From: Allomyces macrogynus ATCC 38327
Taxonomy: Eukaryota > Blastocladiomycota > Blastocladiomycetes > Blastocladiales > Blastocladiaceae
Length of the DNA: 64,000 nucleotides
NCBI GenBank assembly: GCA_000151295.1
Contig: GG745332.1
Location: 918,350 to 982,349, forward strand
Direction: 5' to 3'
In this document: one piece after another, positions 32,429 to 42,588 of the stretch
Layout of the letters: every line of letters starts with the position of its first letter
Position numbering within the stretch: the first letter of the stretch is position 1
Position numbers and translations under genes: made by a program
The notes under the pieces: generated by a model
What the model saw: only the letters and a program-made list of their open reading frames with translations
The model's database searches: none
Told to the model about the DNA's origin: nothing

Positions 32429-33163
32429 ACGGGTCGAAGGTGTGGGTGGTTGGTTGTTCGGCGGGGTGTGGCTTCGGTGTGCTTTCGTTCTGTCTTGCTG
32501 TAATATACATACGTAGGGCCCTTCACGGTGAGCCAAATTGTTCTTTCCTTTTCAAAGGACTGGAGCATCACTGCCATGATTGGTTGCCATGTTTTCCGAC
32601 AAGAGGACAAGAGCACTCAGGGTGGGAAAGCAACAAATTTCGCGGTTTGTAAACGGTGTGCGGTGCTCGTATCGTCGGCGATTCCTGAACGATCATGTGC
32701 CGGTTCTCCACTTTAACCAGCAGCCGAGCCACTAACGTCGCAATGTGATCGAGTGAAGTGAACGAAGCGCTGCAGAGACTCTGAGACGTGACAGCGACAA
32801 AAAATCATGGATTCTTCATCAAAACAGAGATGCTCAACAACGTCTCCCCAAACACAAACAAACGACGGCCATCGCCGTAGCAAATCGGTCCACAAAAGCG
32901 TATTCACTCGTCGGGTCGCTCTTCCAAAACGCCCTCGCTTGTCCGCCTCGGCCAAAACGGTTGATTGGCGGCCCCGTGCGCCGCGTGGACTGCTCCTTGG
33001 ACGGCGCAACAGCGTGTCCTGTCCCCCTTGTGGGCCTCCTGGTGCCCTTCCCCCCCCCCCCCCCCCCCGCTTCCCGGTGCGAAAGTGTGATCTGTATGTT
33101 GTCGCGACTTCGTGCGCAATTCTCGTGGACGGGCGCGCCGCTGAATGCCATGAAGAGTCCAAA
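32429..33163. other. Convergent intergenic region with poly-C tract
   Basis: 735 nt between NMD3 (+) and the truncated F-box copy A (-). It holds a C19 run (33050-33068) and no gene I can support. Confidence 0.5.
33050..33068 (+). repeat. Poly-C tract (C19)
   Basis: Nineteen C on the plus strand, 95 nt beyond the stop of the minus-strand F-box copy A, where it reads as G19. Confidence 0.95.
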
Positions 33164-33713
33164 TCAAGTTGAATGTGAATGATGAATAGGTCTCTGGGCG
33201 ACCACGGCAGACCAAGGCGCGTAGTCGCACGGTCGACGCGCTTGAGGGCACGTCGCGCACCGGCCCGCGTGCAGCTCGCGCATCACGAGCGAAAATACCG
33301 TCTTGTACTTGCGTGAGTGCAGGCGCGGCTCCGCGCGGATTATCCAGGTGGTGAGCAGCGACCGGTAGATCTTGTTCAAGTGCGTGTCCTCGACGATCTT
33401 GCGGCACCGGCGGTTCAATGCGCGATGCATCAAGAACGACTTGATTGACTCGATGCCAATTACGAGCACGAGAATCAGGACGAGAATCTCGGTCGGGAGC
33501 CGGTTGAACGCGTTCGGATGGGGTCTTGCGCGTGGGTGCGGCAGCGTCAGGGGCAGGCGCAGGAGCAGTCGCGTTGGTACGGGCGGCAGTGCGGGCGAGC
33601 GCGGCACGCTTGGCCAGCCACCATGGATTCCAGACAGAAGGCGCGCCGGCGGGCATTGCGAACTTGGACGCGCTGCCGGGCGGATGGGTGGTCGGCGAGC
33701 GCTTGGGCGGCAT
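33164..33713 (-). pseudogene. F-box/paired-Cys paralog, copy A (frameshifted and truncated)
   Basis: The start (MPPKRSPT at 33713) resembles intact copy B (MPRTRSAT). After a Pro/Ala linker the frame must change by one base at a G4 run (33520-33523) to reach the F-box-like FNRLPTEILVLIL...FLMHRALNRRCRKIVEDTHLNKIYR. It then reaches the shared block KYKTVFSLVMRELHAGRCATC. The reading frame ends about 28 residues later without the second Cys pair or the C-terminal domain present in copy B. One indel plus loss of the 3' half indicates a decayed copy. A sequencing error in the G run could explain the frameshift but not the truncation. Confidence 0.7.
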
Positions 33714-34135
33714 GGCGGCGAGGTGCCGCGATGAGTCGGTATATTCGACGCGAGAGAGAGAGGGAGCGATCGGAGCGGACGCGCGCGTGGAGGTGAGAAC
33801 AGCGAGAGCAGGAATGAGTGAGAGTGAAGGGAGCGAAGAGCGCGTGGAGGTGAGGGTGGATCGCGTTCGTGGAGGGAGTCCGAGCACGTCCAGCCTGATC
33901 TGAACCGCTCAACCAGACACGACAGACACAACAGACACAGCAAGCCCTGGGGAAAATGGGAAAGCAACAACCACAAATCGATCACCACCCGGAACTGTTC
34001 AAATCAAAGGGACAGGACCAACAAAAGAATGAAATGGCGGCCCGCGGACGCGAGGAAAAACAAATCAATACCGCCCGCACGGGCGCTTCCACCCATTATC
34101 GGCGCGACAGCCGCGACCACAACAACGGCACACGA
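33714..34135. other. Intergenic region between F-box copies A and B
   Basis: 422 nt; contains the copy A promoter and copy B 3' flank. No gene seen. Confidence 0.45.
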
Positions 34136-35071
34136 TCACTCCTCGACCTGGTCGGCGCCCGATGCGCCTTGCCCACCTGCTTCCTTTCCAACGTCTTGAC
34201 CTTCTCCACCCTGCAACAGCTGCCGATCACGCTCGCGCCAGTCCGGCGCGTACGGCCCAATATCAATCGGCGGTTCCGTGCGTTCCGTCCACGCGGCCAT
34301 GACAATCTCGACCGTCGGCACGTCATACAGCCGCATCGGCGCCGACCCGTTCCCGAAAAACGGGTGCCGCCGCGTGCGATACGGTAGCCGGTCCGCGACC
34401 CATTTCGGCAAGTGCAACCGCGCCGACAAGTCGCCTTTGTACAACTTGGGACTCTTCTTGCTGCGGTACTCTTCAGTACCAGGCAAACCAATGATCTTAC
34501 GTGGCGGCAACGCCTTGAACGCGGCCTCGTCGGAGTCGCGCGCGTCGAGAAAGTTGGCCAGCCGGCACTCGCGACACCGGCCGCCAAACGCGTCGGTTGT
34601 CGGGTCGAGTTTCCCACGCGCGCACGCCGAGCACCGGCCGTTTTGCAGTTCGCGTATGAGCACGGCAAATAGAGTCTTGAACTTGCGGGCGCGCGGCTTG
34701 ATCTCGGTCTTGACACCCCACCGTTCGAGCGTGCGCTTGTAGAGCGCGTTGAATTGCGCGCCCTCAACAATCGACTTCCAGTGCTTGTTGATGCAACGGG
34801 CGCGTAACAGTGCCGACAGCGAGTCGGTCGCGACCATCTGGTCGAGAATCAGCGCGAGCACGTCGGCCGGAAGGTCGTCAATTGTGTGCCGAGCCGAGGT
34901 GGGCTTAGGCGCGGCGGCGGGACTTGGCGCTGGCGCTGGGACGGGCGTCGGCGGCACGAGCGCGTCGGGAACGCGTAGAGCTGACGCGGAAGCCGCGGTG
35001 GTTTCCGTGGCAGCGGCGGCAGCTGCGGCGACGGCAGCTGCTTTTGCCGTGGCGGAGCGCGTGCGCGGCAT
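34136..35071 (-). CDS. F-box protein with a paired-Cys knuckle, copy B (intact)
   Basis: Single exon, 311 aa from MPRTRSATAK at 35071; upstream in-frame Met at 35236 is less likely. After an Ala/Pro linker (1-62) comes an F-box-like motif, IDDLPADVLALILDQM...LLRARCINKHWKSIVEG (about 63-110). Next are the family block RKFKTLFAVLIRELQNGRC and two Cys pairs (C-x2-C-x14-C-x2-C, ending RCRECRLANFLDAR), suggesting a zinc knuckle. The C-terminal ~130 residues are a third conserved region, LPKWVADRLPYRTRRHPFF and VEIVMAAWTERTEPPID. F-box proteins recruit targets to SCF ubiquitin ligases; the target here is unknown. It is the only undamaged member of the local minus-strand cluster. Confidence 0.75.
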   Translation of the reverse strand: MPRTRSATAKAAAVAAAAAAATETTAASASALRVPDALVPPTPVPAPAPSPAAAPKPTSARHTIDDLPADVLALILDQMVATDSLSALLRARCINKHWKSIVEGAQFNALYKRTLERWGVKTEIKPRARKFKTLFAVLIRELQNGRCSACARGKLDPTTDAFGGRCRECRLANFLDARDSDEAAFKALPPRKIIGLPGTEEYRSKKSPKLYKGDLSARLHLPKWVADRLPYRTRRHPFFGNGSAPMRLYDVPTVEIVMAAWTERTEPPIDIGPYAPDWRERDRQLLQGGEGQDVGKEAGGQGASGADQVEE

Positions 35072-35389
35072 GGTCGTGGTCGTCAACGGTACGTTCAGGT
35101 GCTGGTGGTCGATCTGGACGGTGGTCGAGCGATGCGCAGGGGTTGGAGAGCATTGGCTGCCGCGAGCTGTCGACTGCTTGTGTTGAGACCTTTGAAGAGC
35201 ACCAAACGCGTTTGTTTGGACGCGTCGTCGACTCACACCCTCAGCAGCGCGACCACTATCAACCGGACTGATTGTTCATTTCTCATATATCATCACCGAT
35301 CCGCCCTCAACGTTGCGACGACGGCGTGCTCCACGTCGACCGCGACCTGACTGGGCAGCGCGCTGTACCTGCGCACCCAGAACAGCTGC

Positions 35390-36327
35390 TTACTCGACTA
35401 GAATTAACGATGCTGGTTGATCAGCGGGCTCACATCCGTGGCAATCGGCGTCGTCGACCCCGAGTGCGCGTAGAGCGCGAGCTGCAGGAGCCGCGGATCC
35501 GAGGAGAGGTCGGCCGCGTTGCGGCGTGCCATGTCGTTGCACTTGCGCTCGACGAGCATGAGCATTCGTCAGGAAGCGATAGAGCGGCTCCATGGCCGCG
35601 TCATCGTCTCGAGCGGCGGAAGTGGCACGCTCTCTGGCGCGTCGTCCGGACCAGGCGTCCGTACACCAATCACCGGGCGCGTCGGCAGCTGCTCGAGCGT
35701 GGCCTCATTGCGGAGGCACCAAAAGTCGAGCAATCGCGAGACTCGGCACCGCGTACACATGGGCACGCGGATCTTGCTGACGCCGTACGGCAATAGCGGC
35801 GGGCGTGGCTCGTTGCACCGCAGGCACCACGTTTGGTACTTATTCAGAACGAGCGGAAAGAGCGATGCGGAGCCAGCGCCGCCCTCAAGTACGGCCAAGT
35901 TGATAGCGGGCACCTTGAACGACTTGAGCGTGCACCGGTCCTGCTTGTTAAGCCAGGGGCCCTCAATCACGCGCCAGTGTCGGTTGACGGCGCGGCACTA
36001 TATCAGCTGCCACATGTAATTGCGCGTCGCCACAGGTTTCAGGACCAGAGTGATCTCGACAGGCAGGTTGCCCGGGTTCAGTGGCGCGTGCTGCATGATC
36101 ATGGTATTGGTGCGTGCGGGCGGGAGCAAATCCAAATGCGGTCGGTGCGCGGGAGAGTCGATTGCAGCGGCAGCGGGGGAGAGAGGCATGTCGTAAGTAA
36201 CGTGGGAGGCGTCAGCGACTTGGATAAGATCGCGTTCATGGAGGTCCAGGATGTGATGCAGCCGACCCAGACCTTCAGTGAAAACAAACCACGCACTGCA
36301 CTGCAGCTTGTGTATCACTTTGACCAC
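35390..36327 (-). pseudogene. F-box/paired-Cys paralog, copy C (nonsense and frameshifts)
   Basis: The F-box-like LPVEITLVLKPVATRNYMWQLI is followed by an in-frame TAG (36000-35998). Coding similarity then resumes at once with CRAVNRHWRVIEGPW, which aligns with copy B RCINKHWKSIVEG. Further on are the two Cys pairs (WCLRCNEP ... MCTRCRVSRLLDFW) and RNEATLEQLPTRPVIG. Near 35545-35600 the coding-like reading passes through two frame changes before ending at LALYAHSG...INQHR. The lesions scattered through an otherwise well-conserved body mark a pseudogene. TAG serves as a normal stop elsewhere in this window, so reassignment is unlikely. Confidence 0.7.
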
Positions 36328-36532
36328 TGATCGTTGACGTCTCCTGTGCGATGTGCGGGCTCGACGCTAATTTTTTTCTCGCGTCAAGAGATGACACAAC
36401 CACTGTCGCTGCGACAACCATACAAAGCAAAAATAATTGCCGCATAAGTCGGCCCGCTCTCCACCGACAACCTCGGTCCAAAGCAACCCGGCACGCCTGC
36501 GCTGCCGCCCTCGATTAGCAAGCCGGTGCGAG

Positions 36533-37012
36533 TCACGAACCTTCTTGCTGCGTCGGCTCCGTCTTGCGCTCGTCAATCGGCATCTCCGGCCCGGTGCCCG
36601 CATACATGATGAGCTTAGTGAGCTGCATGCGAACCACGCGGCGATGGAAATCGTACTGCCTGCTCGTGACAAGAATAATCTGCGTTGGAATCAGTTTGGC
36701 CAATCGCTTGGGCAGATCAAGCTCAACAAGCACTGGAGTGATGACAAATGTGGTGCTGTTGGGTGGATCAACGTGGTCATAAAAGTAGAGCGGTCGCCTT
36801 CGCAGCCTTTGCAGCGTGGCCTCGTCACGTCAGTTCCAGAAGTCCACGAGCTCTGACACCCGACAGTCGACGCATTTCAGAGCAAATCGGTCCTGCACAC
36901 CGTCTGGCATGAGGCCCTTGCGTTGCTTGCCGCATCGGCTGCACCTCGCGCGGAGCTCGCAGTGGACGACCAAAAAGAGCGTCTTGTATTTCGTCGCGCG
37001 CGCGGCTTGATC
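36533..37012 (-). pseudogene. F-box/paired-Cys paralog, copy D (frameshift, nonsense, no F-box)
   Basis: The copy begins abruptly at GIKPRAR (36992-37012), matching copy B EIKPRAR. Two extra bases at 36992-36993 then shift the frame into KYKTLFLVVHCELRARC. The Cys pairs are present (CSRC ... CVDC) and VSELVDFWN precedes an in-frame TGA (36832-36830). After the stop, RDEATLQRLRRRPL aligns with copy C RNEATLEQLPTRP. The frame continues to a good C-terminal domain (LPKRLAKLIPTQI and QLTKLIMYAGTGPEMPID) ending at 36533. No F-box lies upstream; instead the tail of another copy abuts it. It is a truncated, doubly broken pseudogene. Confidence 0.7.
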
Positions 37013-37139
37013 CCACCTCCCACACCCACACCAAACGTTCCTCCCGCACACCCACACCAACCGCGTCGACCTGAGTTCCGATCCGCCTGCACCCACCGCA
37101 CCAATCGGCCTCACCCTGGGCCCTGTCCTTGGCCTCGAC

Positions 37140-37320
37140 TCCCTCGGCTTTGAACGGGCCCATGGATTCCATCGACCCCGTGAACGCGTAATGAACGAGC
37201 TGCACGGTCCGCAGCGGATAAACCGTCATTTTCATGTGCATTTCATGTTCTTGCCGAAGACCGTGTCAAAGGGCAGCACGCTCCGGCAACCCAAGATTCC
37301 ACACGGAGTGGAACGCGACG
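37140..37320 (-). pseudogene. Remnant C-terminal domain of a fifth F-box paralog (copy E)
   Basis: The minus strand encodes LPFDTVFGKNMKCT, then in a shifted frame KMTVYPLRTVQLVHYAFTGSMESMG. This resembles the C-terminal domain of copies B and D (LPYRT..FFGNG, then VEIVMAAWTERTEPPID, or QLTKLIMYAGTGPEMPID). It directly abuts the beginning of copy D, as if a recombination removed the space between two tandem copies. Similarity is weak and was judged by eye only. Confidence 0.4.
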
Positions 37321-37582
37321 ACGTGACATTGACGCGTGGGCTCGGTGACTCAGATGGCCACTCGTGCATGATTGCCAGGGTGATGGCTCGACTGATGCTT
37401 CGACTATCACTTGCTTCCCCCACATTCCACAACTCACAAATAACAACAATGGATGGAGAGAAACATGCCTTCACTTATCGATAAATACAGGCCTCAAACA
37501 CCAACGAAAGCACATGCGGGTACCCTACGACAGGCGCCCGCTCCTTCCCTCCAAACACCAAACCCAAAAAATCTACACTCCG

Positions 37583-37597
37583 CCCCCCCCCCCCCCC
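37583..37597 (+). repeat. Poly-C tract (C15)
   Basis: Fifteen C on the plus strand, i.e. G15 starting about 14 nt after the HSF stop on the minus strand. Confidence 0.95.
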
Positions 37598-37610
37598 ATC
37601 CCTCTTACTC

Positions 37611-40600
37611 TCACCATCGAGGACTCGCCCTTGGCGACGGCGCCATCGCCCCCGCCCCTGCGTCCGTATGCTCGCCATCACTCGCATCAAACTGCAAAAA
37701 CGCGCTCAGTGTCGGTGACGCGAGCGCCGACGACGGCCCGCCCGCCGTGGACGCCGGCAGCGGCGGCAGACCCGCACCCAATCTCGGCGTCCCAAGTGAC
37801 GCCGGTAAACCCATGAGCGCACCATACGAATTGGGTGTCGCGCCCGCACCGCCGAAATGCTCGTGAAAGAGCGCGCGAATCACGTCGTCGGGAAGTCCAA
37901 TGCCGTTGTCGGTGCCGCCGGCGCCGCTGGGCGACGCGAGCCCGGCGAGGAGTTCGGCAGGGGTCGGGAGTGGAGGGACCGGGTCGGTGACCGCGGGGCC
38001 GGGTGATGCGGAGGGCCGGGCAAGCGCGACGGTCGACGAGTTGGATGAAGGTGGCACGGACAAAGGCGAGTACCCAGGCAGGAGATTGAGCGAGTTGAGA
38101 TCAAACACTTGGCCGTCATCGTCCTCCTCGTCGTCCATGTCGTCCTCGTCATCCGCGTGCCCGTCGTCCAGAGGCTCCAAGTGGGTCGCGGGAATCGTCG
38201 CGCCGTGCCACGTCGCACCCCGCGACCGTTTACCCCTCGCGCGGTTATCGTCAGATGGGTCCGAGTCGTTGGGGTCGTCGCGGTTCACGGCCGCCGTCTC
38301 CTGCATCGCACGCGGGCCCGTCGTCGCGTGGCGCTTGTTGCTGTTACGACCCACGCGTTTCGGAATCGGCGCCTCGTCCGTAGTGCCGATCGGCGCGAGG
38401 GGCGCCGACACTGGCACCTGCTGTGGCGGAAGCACCGGCATAGTCGTCTGCTGCAGTGGCGGCGACATGACCCCTGGCGGCGGCGGGGACTGCAACAAGA
38501 ACGCAGCCAAATCCAATTCACCCAGCGGGAACGGCGGCACGTCCGCCGTCCCTGTCGCCGTTGTAGGCGGTGGCGGCGTCGCGTCCCCCAAGCTCGTCGC
38601 ACTCCCACGCCGTGCCGCTGCGGCCGCGACCTTATCCGAGACCCGGTCGAGCCCGTCCTGCAGCGACTGGATCTCTCCCGATATCCGCGACGCCTCGGTC
38701 GTGAGCCGCGACAATTGCTCGGTCGAGGAGCGCAGGCCGTCGAGCTCAATGTTGCGCGATGCCGATCCGGCGTTGCCTTGTGGACCGAGCGCGGCGACGG
38801 CGGCAGCGACGGCGGCGTCCGCCGCGGCAGCAGCTGTGGCAGCGGCGGAAGTGGATGTGTCGCGCGCGGCGCGGGGTTCCGCAGCGAGATCAAAGGCAAA
38901 GTCGAGCGGCGCTGGGTCTGTGACGGGGATACTGAGTGAGACCGAGGTAGGCGTGCGTGACTTGGCTGCGGCTGCTGCTGCCGGTGGTGGCGGGAGCGGG
39001 ACCGCTGGTGTCTGTGCCGGGTCGTCGACAGCGGGCAGGATGAAGTCGAACGCGGTCGGGGTTGGGATTGGACCAGCGGCGGCAGCGGCACTTAGCGAGG
39101 GCGACGCGGTCATGGTCACATTCGAAGCTGGTTTGGTTTGCTTGCGAGCAGCGGCCCCACCGGCCTTGGGTCGCGGCGGCGTCTGCACTTTCGGCACCGT
39201 CACCGTCGGTGGGCGGCGCACCGTCGATGCGGGCGACATGGATCTCGCAGGGGTCGTGCGCCGCGACGGCAGCGGCGAAACAGGCACGTCCAGCGGCGCC
39301 GGCGTTGTGGGCGAGTCTGGCAGCGGAACAATATTCGCAACTCCCGGCACGTCCGGGTCAAAACTCGGGTCCATGGACCACGAATCCCGCGCGGCCGCGG
39401 CAGCGGCAGCGGCTGCCTCGGCGTCGGCCACCGACGCGAATTGCAGCAGCCTGGGTTGCCGAGCGTTCGGCGTCGATCCGGCGGGATGATGGTGATGCAG
39501 ATGGCTCGCGCGCGTGAGCGCAACGGCACTCGCGGCCTCGCCCGCGCTCCCCGCCCCGGCCGCGCTCCCCGCAGCGGGCGCTGCCTGCGCGTCCGCGTCC
39601 TTGCGCCACGCATAGAGAGTTGCAAGGAACCGCAAAATTCGGTCGATCGTCTGTTGCTGGTTGTGCATGAGGTCCTTGGTCGCGCCCAAGTCGCGCCACA
39701 GCATCTCGACGTGGGCCTGCAGTTCCTTATGTTCGGACGAGAGCGTGATTTGGTGCTTGCGCAACTGCGCAAGCTCGACTTGCAGGAACGACGGGTCCGA
39801 CGGGTCCTCGGTGGGACCGTCGCGGGCGCTGTTCTTCTTGCGCCGGATCATGCACAGCAGGTCTGGCTGGCCGCGGATAAAGTACTCGTGCGAAAATTCC
39901 TCGGGGACGGGGGCCTTGGTGCCGCCGGCGCCGTCGGCTGGGGTCAAGTTGATGATGCTTGGGATTTTTCTAGACAGCGGGGAGCAAGCAAAATACGTGG
40001 GGTGAGCTATCGCTGCCCTCCATGCCAGATAACAACGCAATGCACGTACGCGAAATGATACATGTTAAGTTGTCGCTGGAACGACGCAAAGTTGGCGTGC
40101 TTGTAATACCGCGGCAGCACGCGCTTGGCGAGTTCCTCGGCATTCATGACAATAAACGACGTGCCTGACTCGGACCAGTGGATCAAGTCGTTGTGCTCGG
40201 GTGCGCTCACCATCGCGTAGAGCTTATTCAAGAACTGCGGCGTATTGCGCTGCAACATCTGCGCCGCCTGCGACTTGGCCGTGGCCACTGCCGCCGCAGC
40301 CGCGGCCGTCGCCGCTGACGCACCATCGGTCGCGGGCAGACCGGGCGTCGTGCTTGGCAGCGCGCCGGTGGTGGCCGCGTCGCCGGCACCGATCGTGTGC
40401 AGCGCGCTCGAAAACACGGTCGGGTTGGCAAGCGTCGATGCGGCGCTCGCGTCGAGGTCGCCAAGCCCCATGAGCGGCGGGACTGTGGATGAGCGCGCGG
40501 ATGACGAGGCCGACGCGTCGTTGGCGGAAACAGGGGCCAGCGCGCCAGTGGGGCCTCTCGCGCGCCTTGCAGCAGCAGCAGCGGACGATGCGGATGCGCC

Positions 40601-41725
40601 GCTGGCGCCACCGTCGCCGGCATGCGAGGCTGTCGTGCGCGTCAGAGCATTGGCCGCGGCCGTTGTTGCGGGACCATTGGCGCCCAACATGGTGCCACCG
40701 ATCGCGGGCGCGGTTGGCGCTGTCGCGTCCATGGACGTGGGCGAGTACGACGCGAGCCCAGGCGGCAATTGCGCGCCATAGTAGCTTGCCGGAAGGTAAG
40801 GGTTGGGCATGTACATCGGGTACATGCCTGCCATCATCATCGGGTTCATGGCAGCGAGTGCGGCGGCCGTCGGGTTCATCATGTTGAGCGATGCCATGGA
40901 CGACACGCCGAGGCCTGCCGCGCCCATGGCCGATGCGGGAAGGCCGGTCGTTGCGGTGCCATCGGCGACGGGCGGTACCGACGGCACAGCGGCTCCAGCG
41001 GCGGGGGTCCCCGCACCAGCAGCATCAGGCATGATGGTCGGGATCGCTGAGGGATCCGACGCAGGCAGATTCGAGAATGCGCCCGCGTAGGGCCGTGCAG
41101 CGGCCGACGATGCGAGGTACGGCGGCATGGCCATCGAGTAGGGCGAGGCGGCGATGCCGGCGAGCGGCGGCGCGCCGCCGGCCGGGATGGTCGTGGCGGG
41201 TGCGAGCGCACCGGTCGCGCCCGTTGGCGTGTTGGTACGCGGGGTCTGTGGGCCGTAGTGCGGCTGGCGTGACGGCGGTGGACGGCGCGATCGAGCAGCG
41301 GCTGCTGCAGCGAGAGCCGAGACGGTGGCCGACGAGAGACCCAGAGGGTTGGATGCCGTGGCAGAGGACGGCACGGGGATGGCGGGCGCGGTTGGGCGCG
41401 TCGTTGTAGGCGTAGGTGCAGTGGCCAAGGGAGCAGCAGGCGGTGGAGGTGCGGGCATGGCCGAGGGAGCGCGGGCAGGCTGTGGGCCGGGACGCGGCGG
41501 CGCGAGCATGCACGGTTCGCGTGCGCGGGAATGCAGCGAGTCTCGCGTTGGAGCAGGGCAGGGGAGGCGTGCGGTCGTCGTCGTCCGCGACGTTATGGAT
41601 GGGACGGTCGTCGAGCCTGTCGTCGACTTGGCGGACGTGGTCGGTCGTAGCCGTTGCGAGGTTCGATCTGCGGACTTGCGTGCGGTGAGCCGTTCCATTG
41701 GTCCCTGCTGTTTCCACGTGTGCAT
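37611..41725 (-). CDS. HSF1: Heat shock transcription factor (HSF family), very long
   Basis: HSFs trimerise and bind nGAAn repeats to activate chaperone genes. Exons 41725-40050 and 39969-37611 (80-nt intron) give 1344 aa from the first ATG; Met at 41698 is an alternative. The DNA-binding domain starts only near residue 498: FLNKLYAMVSAPEHNDLIHW, SFIVMNAEELAKRVLPRYYKH and SFQRQLNMYHF, with the intron directly after. It ends with FSHEYFIRGQPDLLCMIRRKK. A hydrophobic heptad region (LAQLRKHQITLSSEHKEL...LRFLATLY) fits the HR-A trimerisation coiled coil. The rest is Ala/Pro/Ser-rich and probably disordered. HSF DNA-binding domains are usually nearer the N-terminus, and the protein is about twice the usual length. 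Confidence 0.88.
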
Positions 41726-42074
41726 GGCACAGTTGGCAGGGCCGCAGATTCAGAGCGATCTGCATGCCGCTGCGCCACGGCTGCGTTCGGACAAGCGTCT
41801 TCACACTGGCACGCCTTGCAGGTCTCTCTGTCGGCAGAATGATCTCTGTCGAGCAGAATGATCTCCGTTGCTCGAAATTGTCGATAAGCGGCCCGAAATC
41901 CCTGCCGACATCATGGCGCGTGTGCGCGCGTTTGTCCCGCCGCAACCAAAGCGTTCCCCGCGGTTGCCGCGCACTTTTTCGCCGGAGCCGATGATGGTGC
42001 CACGAGTCGAGGTTGCGCCGATTCTTGCGTGCGCCCCGCCCGCTGCCGAGGAGTTTGGGGTGGTGACAAAGCCG

Positions 42075-42108
42075 GTCGTGGTCGTCAAGAAGTCGTGGTC
42101 GTCAAGAA
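42075..42108 (+). repeat. 17-bp tandem duplication
   Basis: The unit gtcgtggtcgtcaagaa occurs twice head-to-tail (42075-42091, 42092-42108), shifting the frame of the short upstream reading frame. Confidence 0.85.
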
Positions 42109-42438
42109 GTCGTCGATGCGGTTGATGGTGGCGCGTCGCGCACAGCGGTTGCTGTCGAAGATGTGGGCGCTTTGATGAGCCCGTTGTCGGTTCTTATTTG
42201 CCTTGTGATTCCCACAATGAAATTGGTAACGCGCATCCTCGATTCTCTAAAAGGCCTGAGAAAAGCACCATGCCAGGTTGTTCATGCGTTTAGATTCCAA
42301 ACGTCCTGCCAAGAATCCTCCGGCCTTCCTCCATTTCCAATAACCCGCACGTTCCAAACCGTCGCCAATCTTGCAAGGCTTTACTATCACGGCAATCACT
42401 TCCAAATTGACAGACAAGTATAGTGGATGACGGGGGGT

Positions 42439-42454
42439 GGGGGGGGGGGGGGGG
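42439..42454 (+). repeat. Poly-G tract (G16)
   Basis: Sixteen G, preceded by G6T. On the kinesin-3 sense strand this is C16 about 135 nt after the stop codon. Confidence 0.95.
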
Positions 42455-42588
42455 CAGACAGACAAACGAGTGGAGCGAAACGGGTATGAAAAAGACGACA
42501 AACGCAGCCACTGCAAAGATGGAGGAGCAAAGCACGAATAGAGAAAAAAAATGAGAATAACGCAACGATGATAGTTCACATTTCCAAC

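Larger units (their letters stand above)
41726..42588. other. Intergenic region with poly-G tract and a short frame
   Basis: 863 nt between HSF (5' end) and kinesin-3 (3' end), both minus strand. A plus-strand frame at 41868-42125 (starting MLEIVDKRPEIPADIM) is disrupted by a 17-bp duplication; I do not call it a gene. A G16 run lies at 42439-42454. Confidence 0.4.

Noticed and set aside
30542..32536. 664-residue minus-strand frame
   Set aside because: It is antisense to NMD3, which is unambiguous on the plus strand.
35390..37012. Stop-codon reassignment to explain in-frame TAG and TGA in the F-box copies
   Set aside because: NDUFV2 and RbBP5-neighbour genes end normally with TAG, TGA or TAA, and the same copies also carry frameshifts.
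36999..37085. Repeated cacacccacaccaa units as a minisatellite
   Set aside because: Only two imperfect copies within the degenerating F-box region; too short to call.
37900..39489. 529-residue plus-strand frame, Ser/Gly/Ala-rich
   Set aside because: It is antisense to the HSF C-terminal half; no independent evidence.
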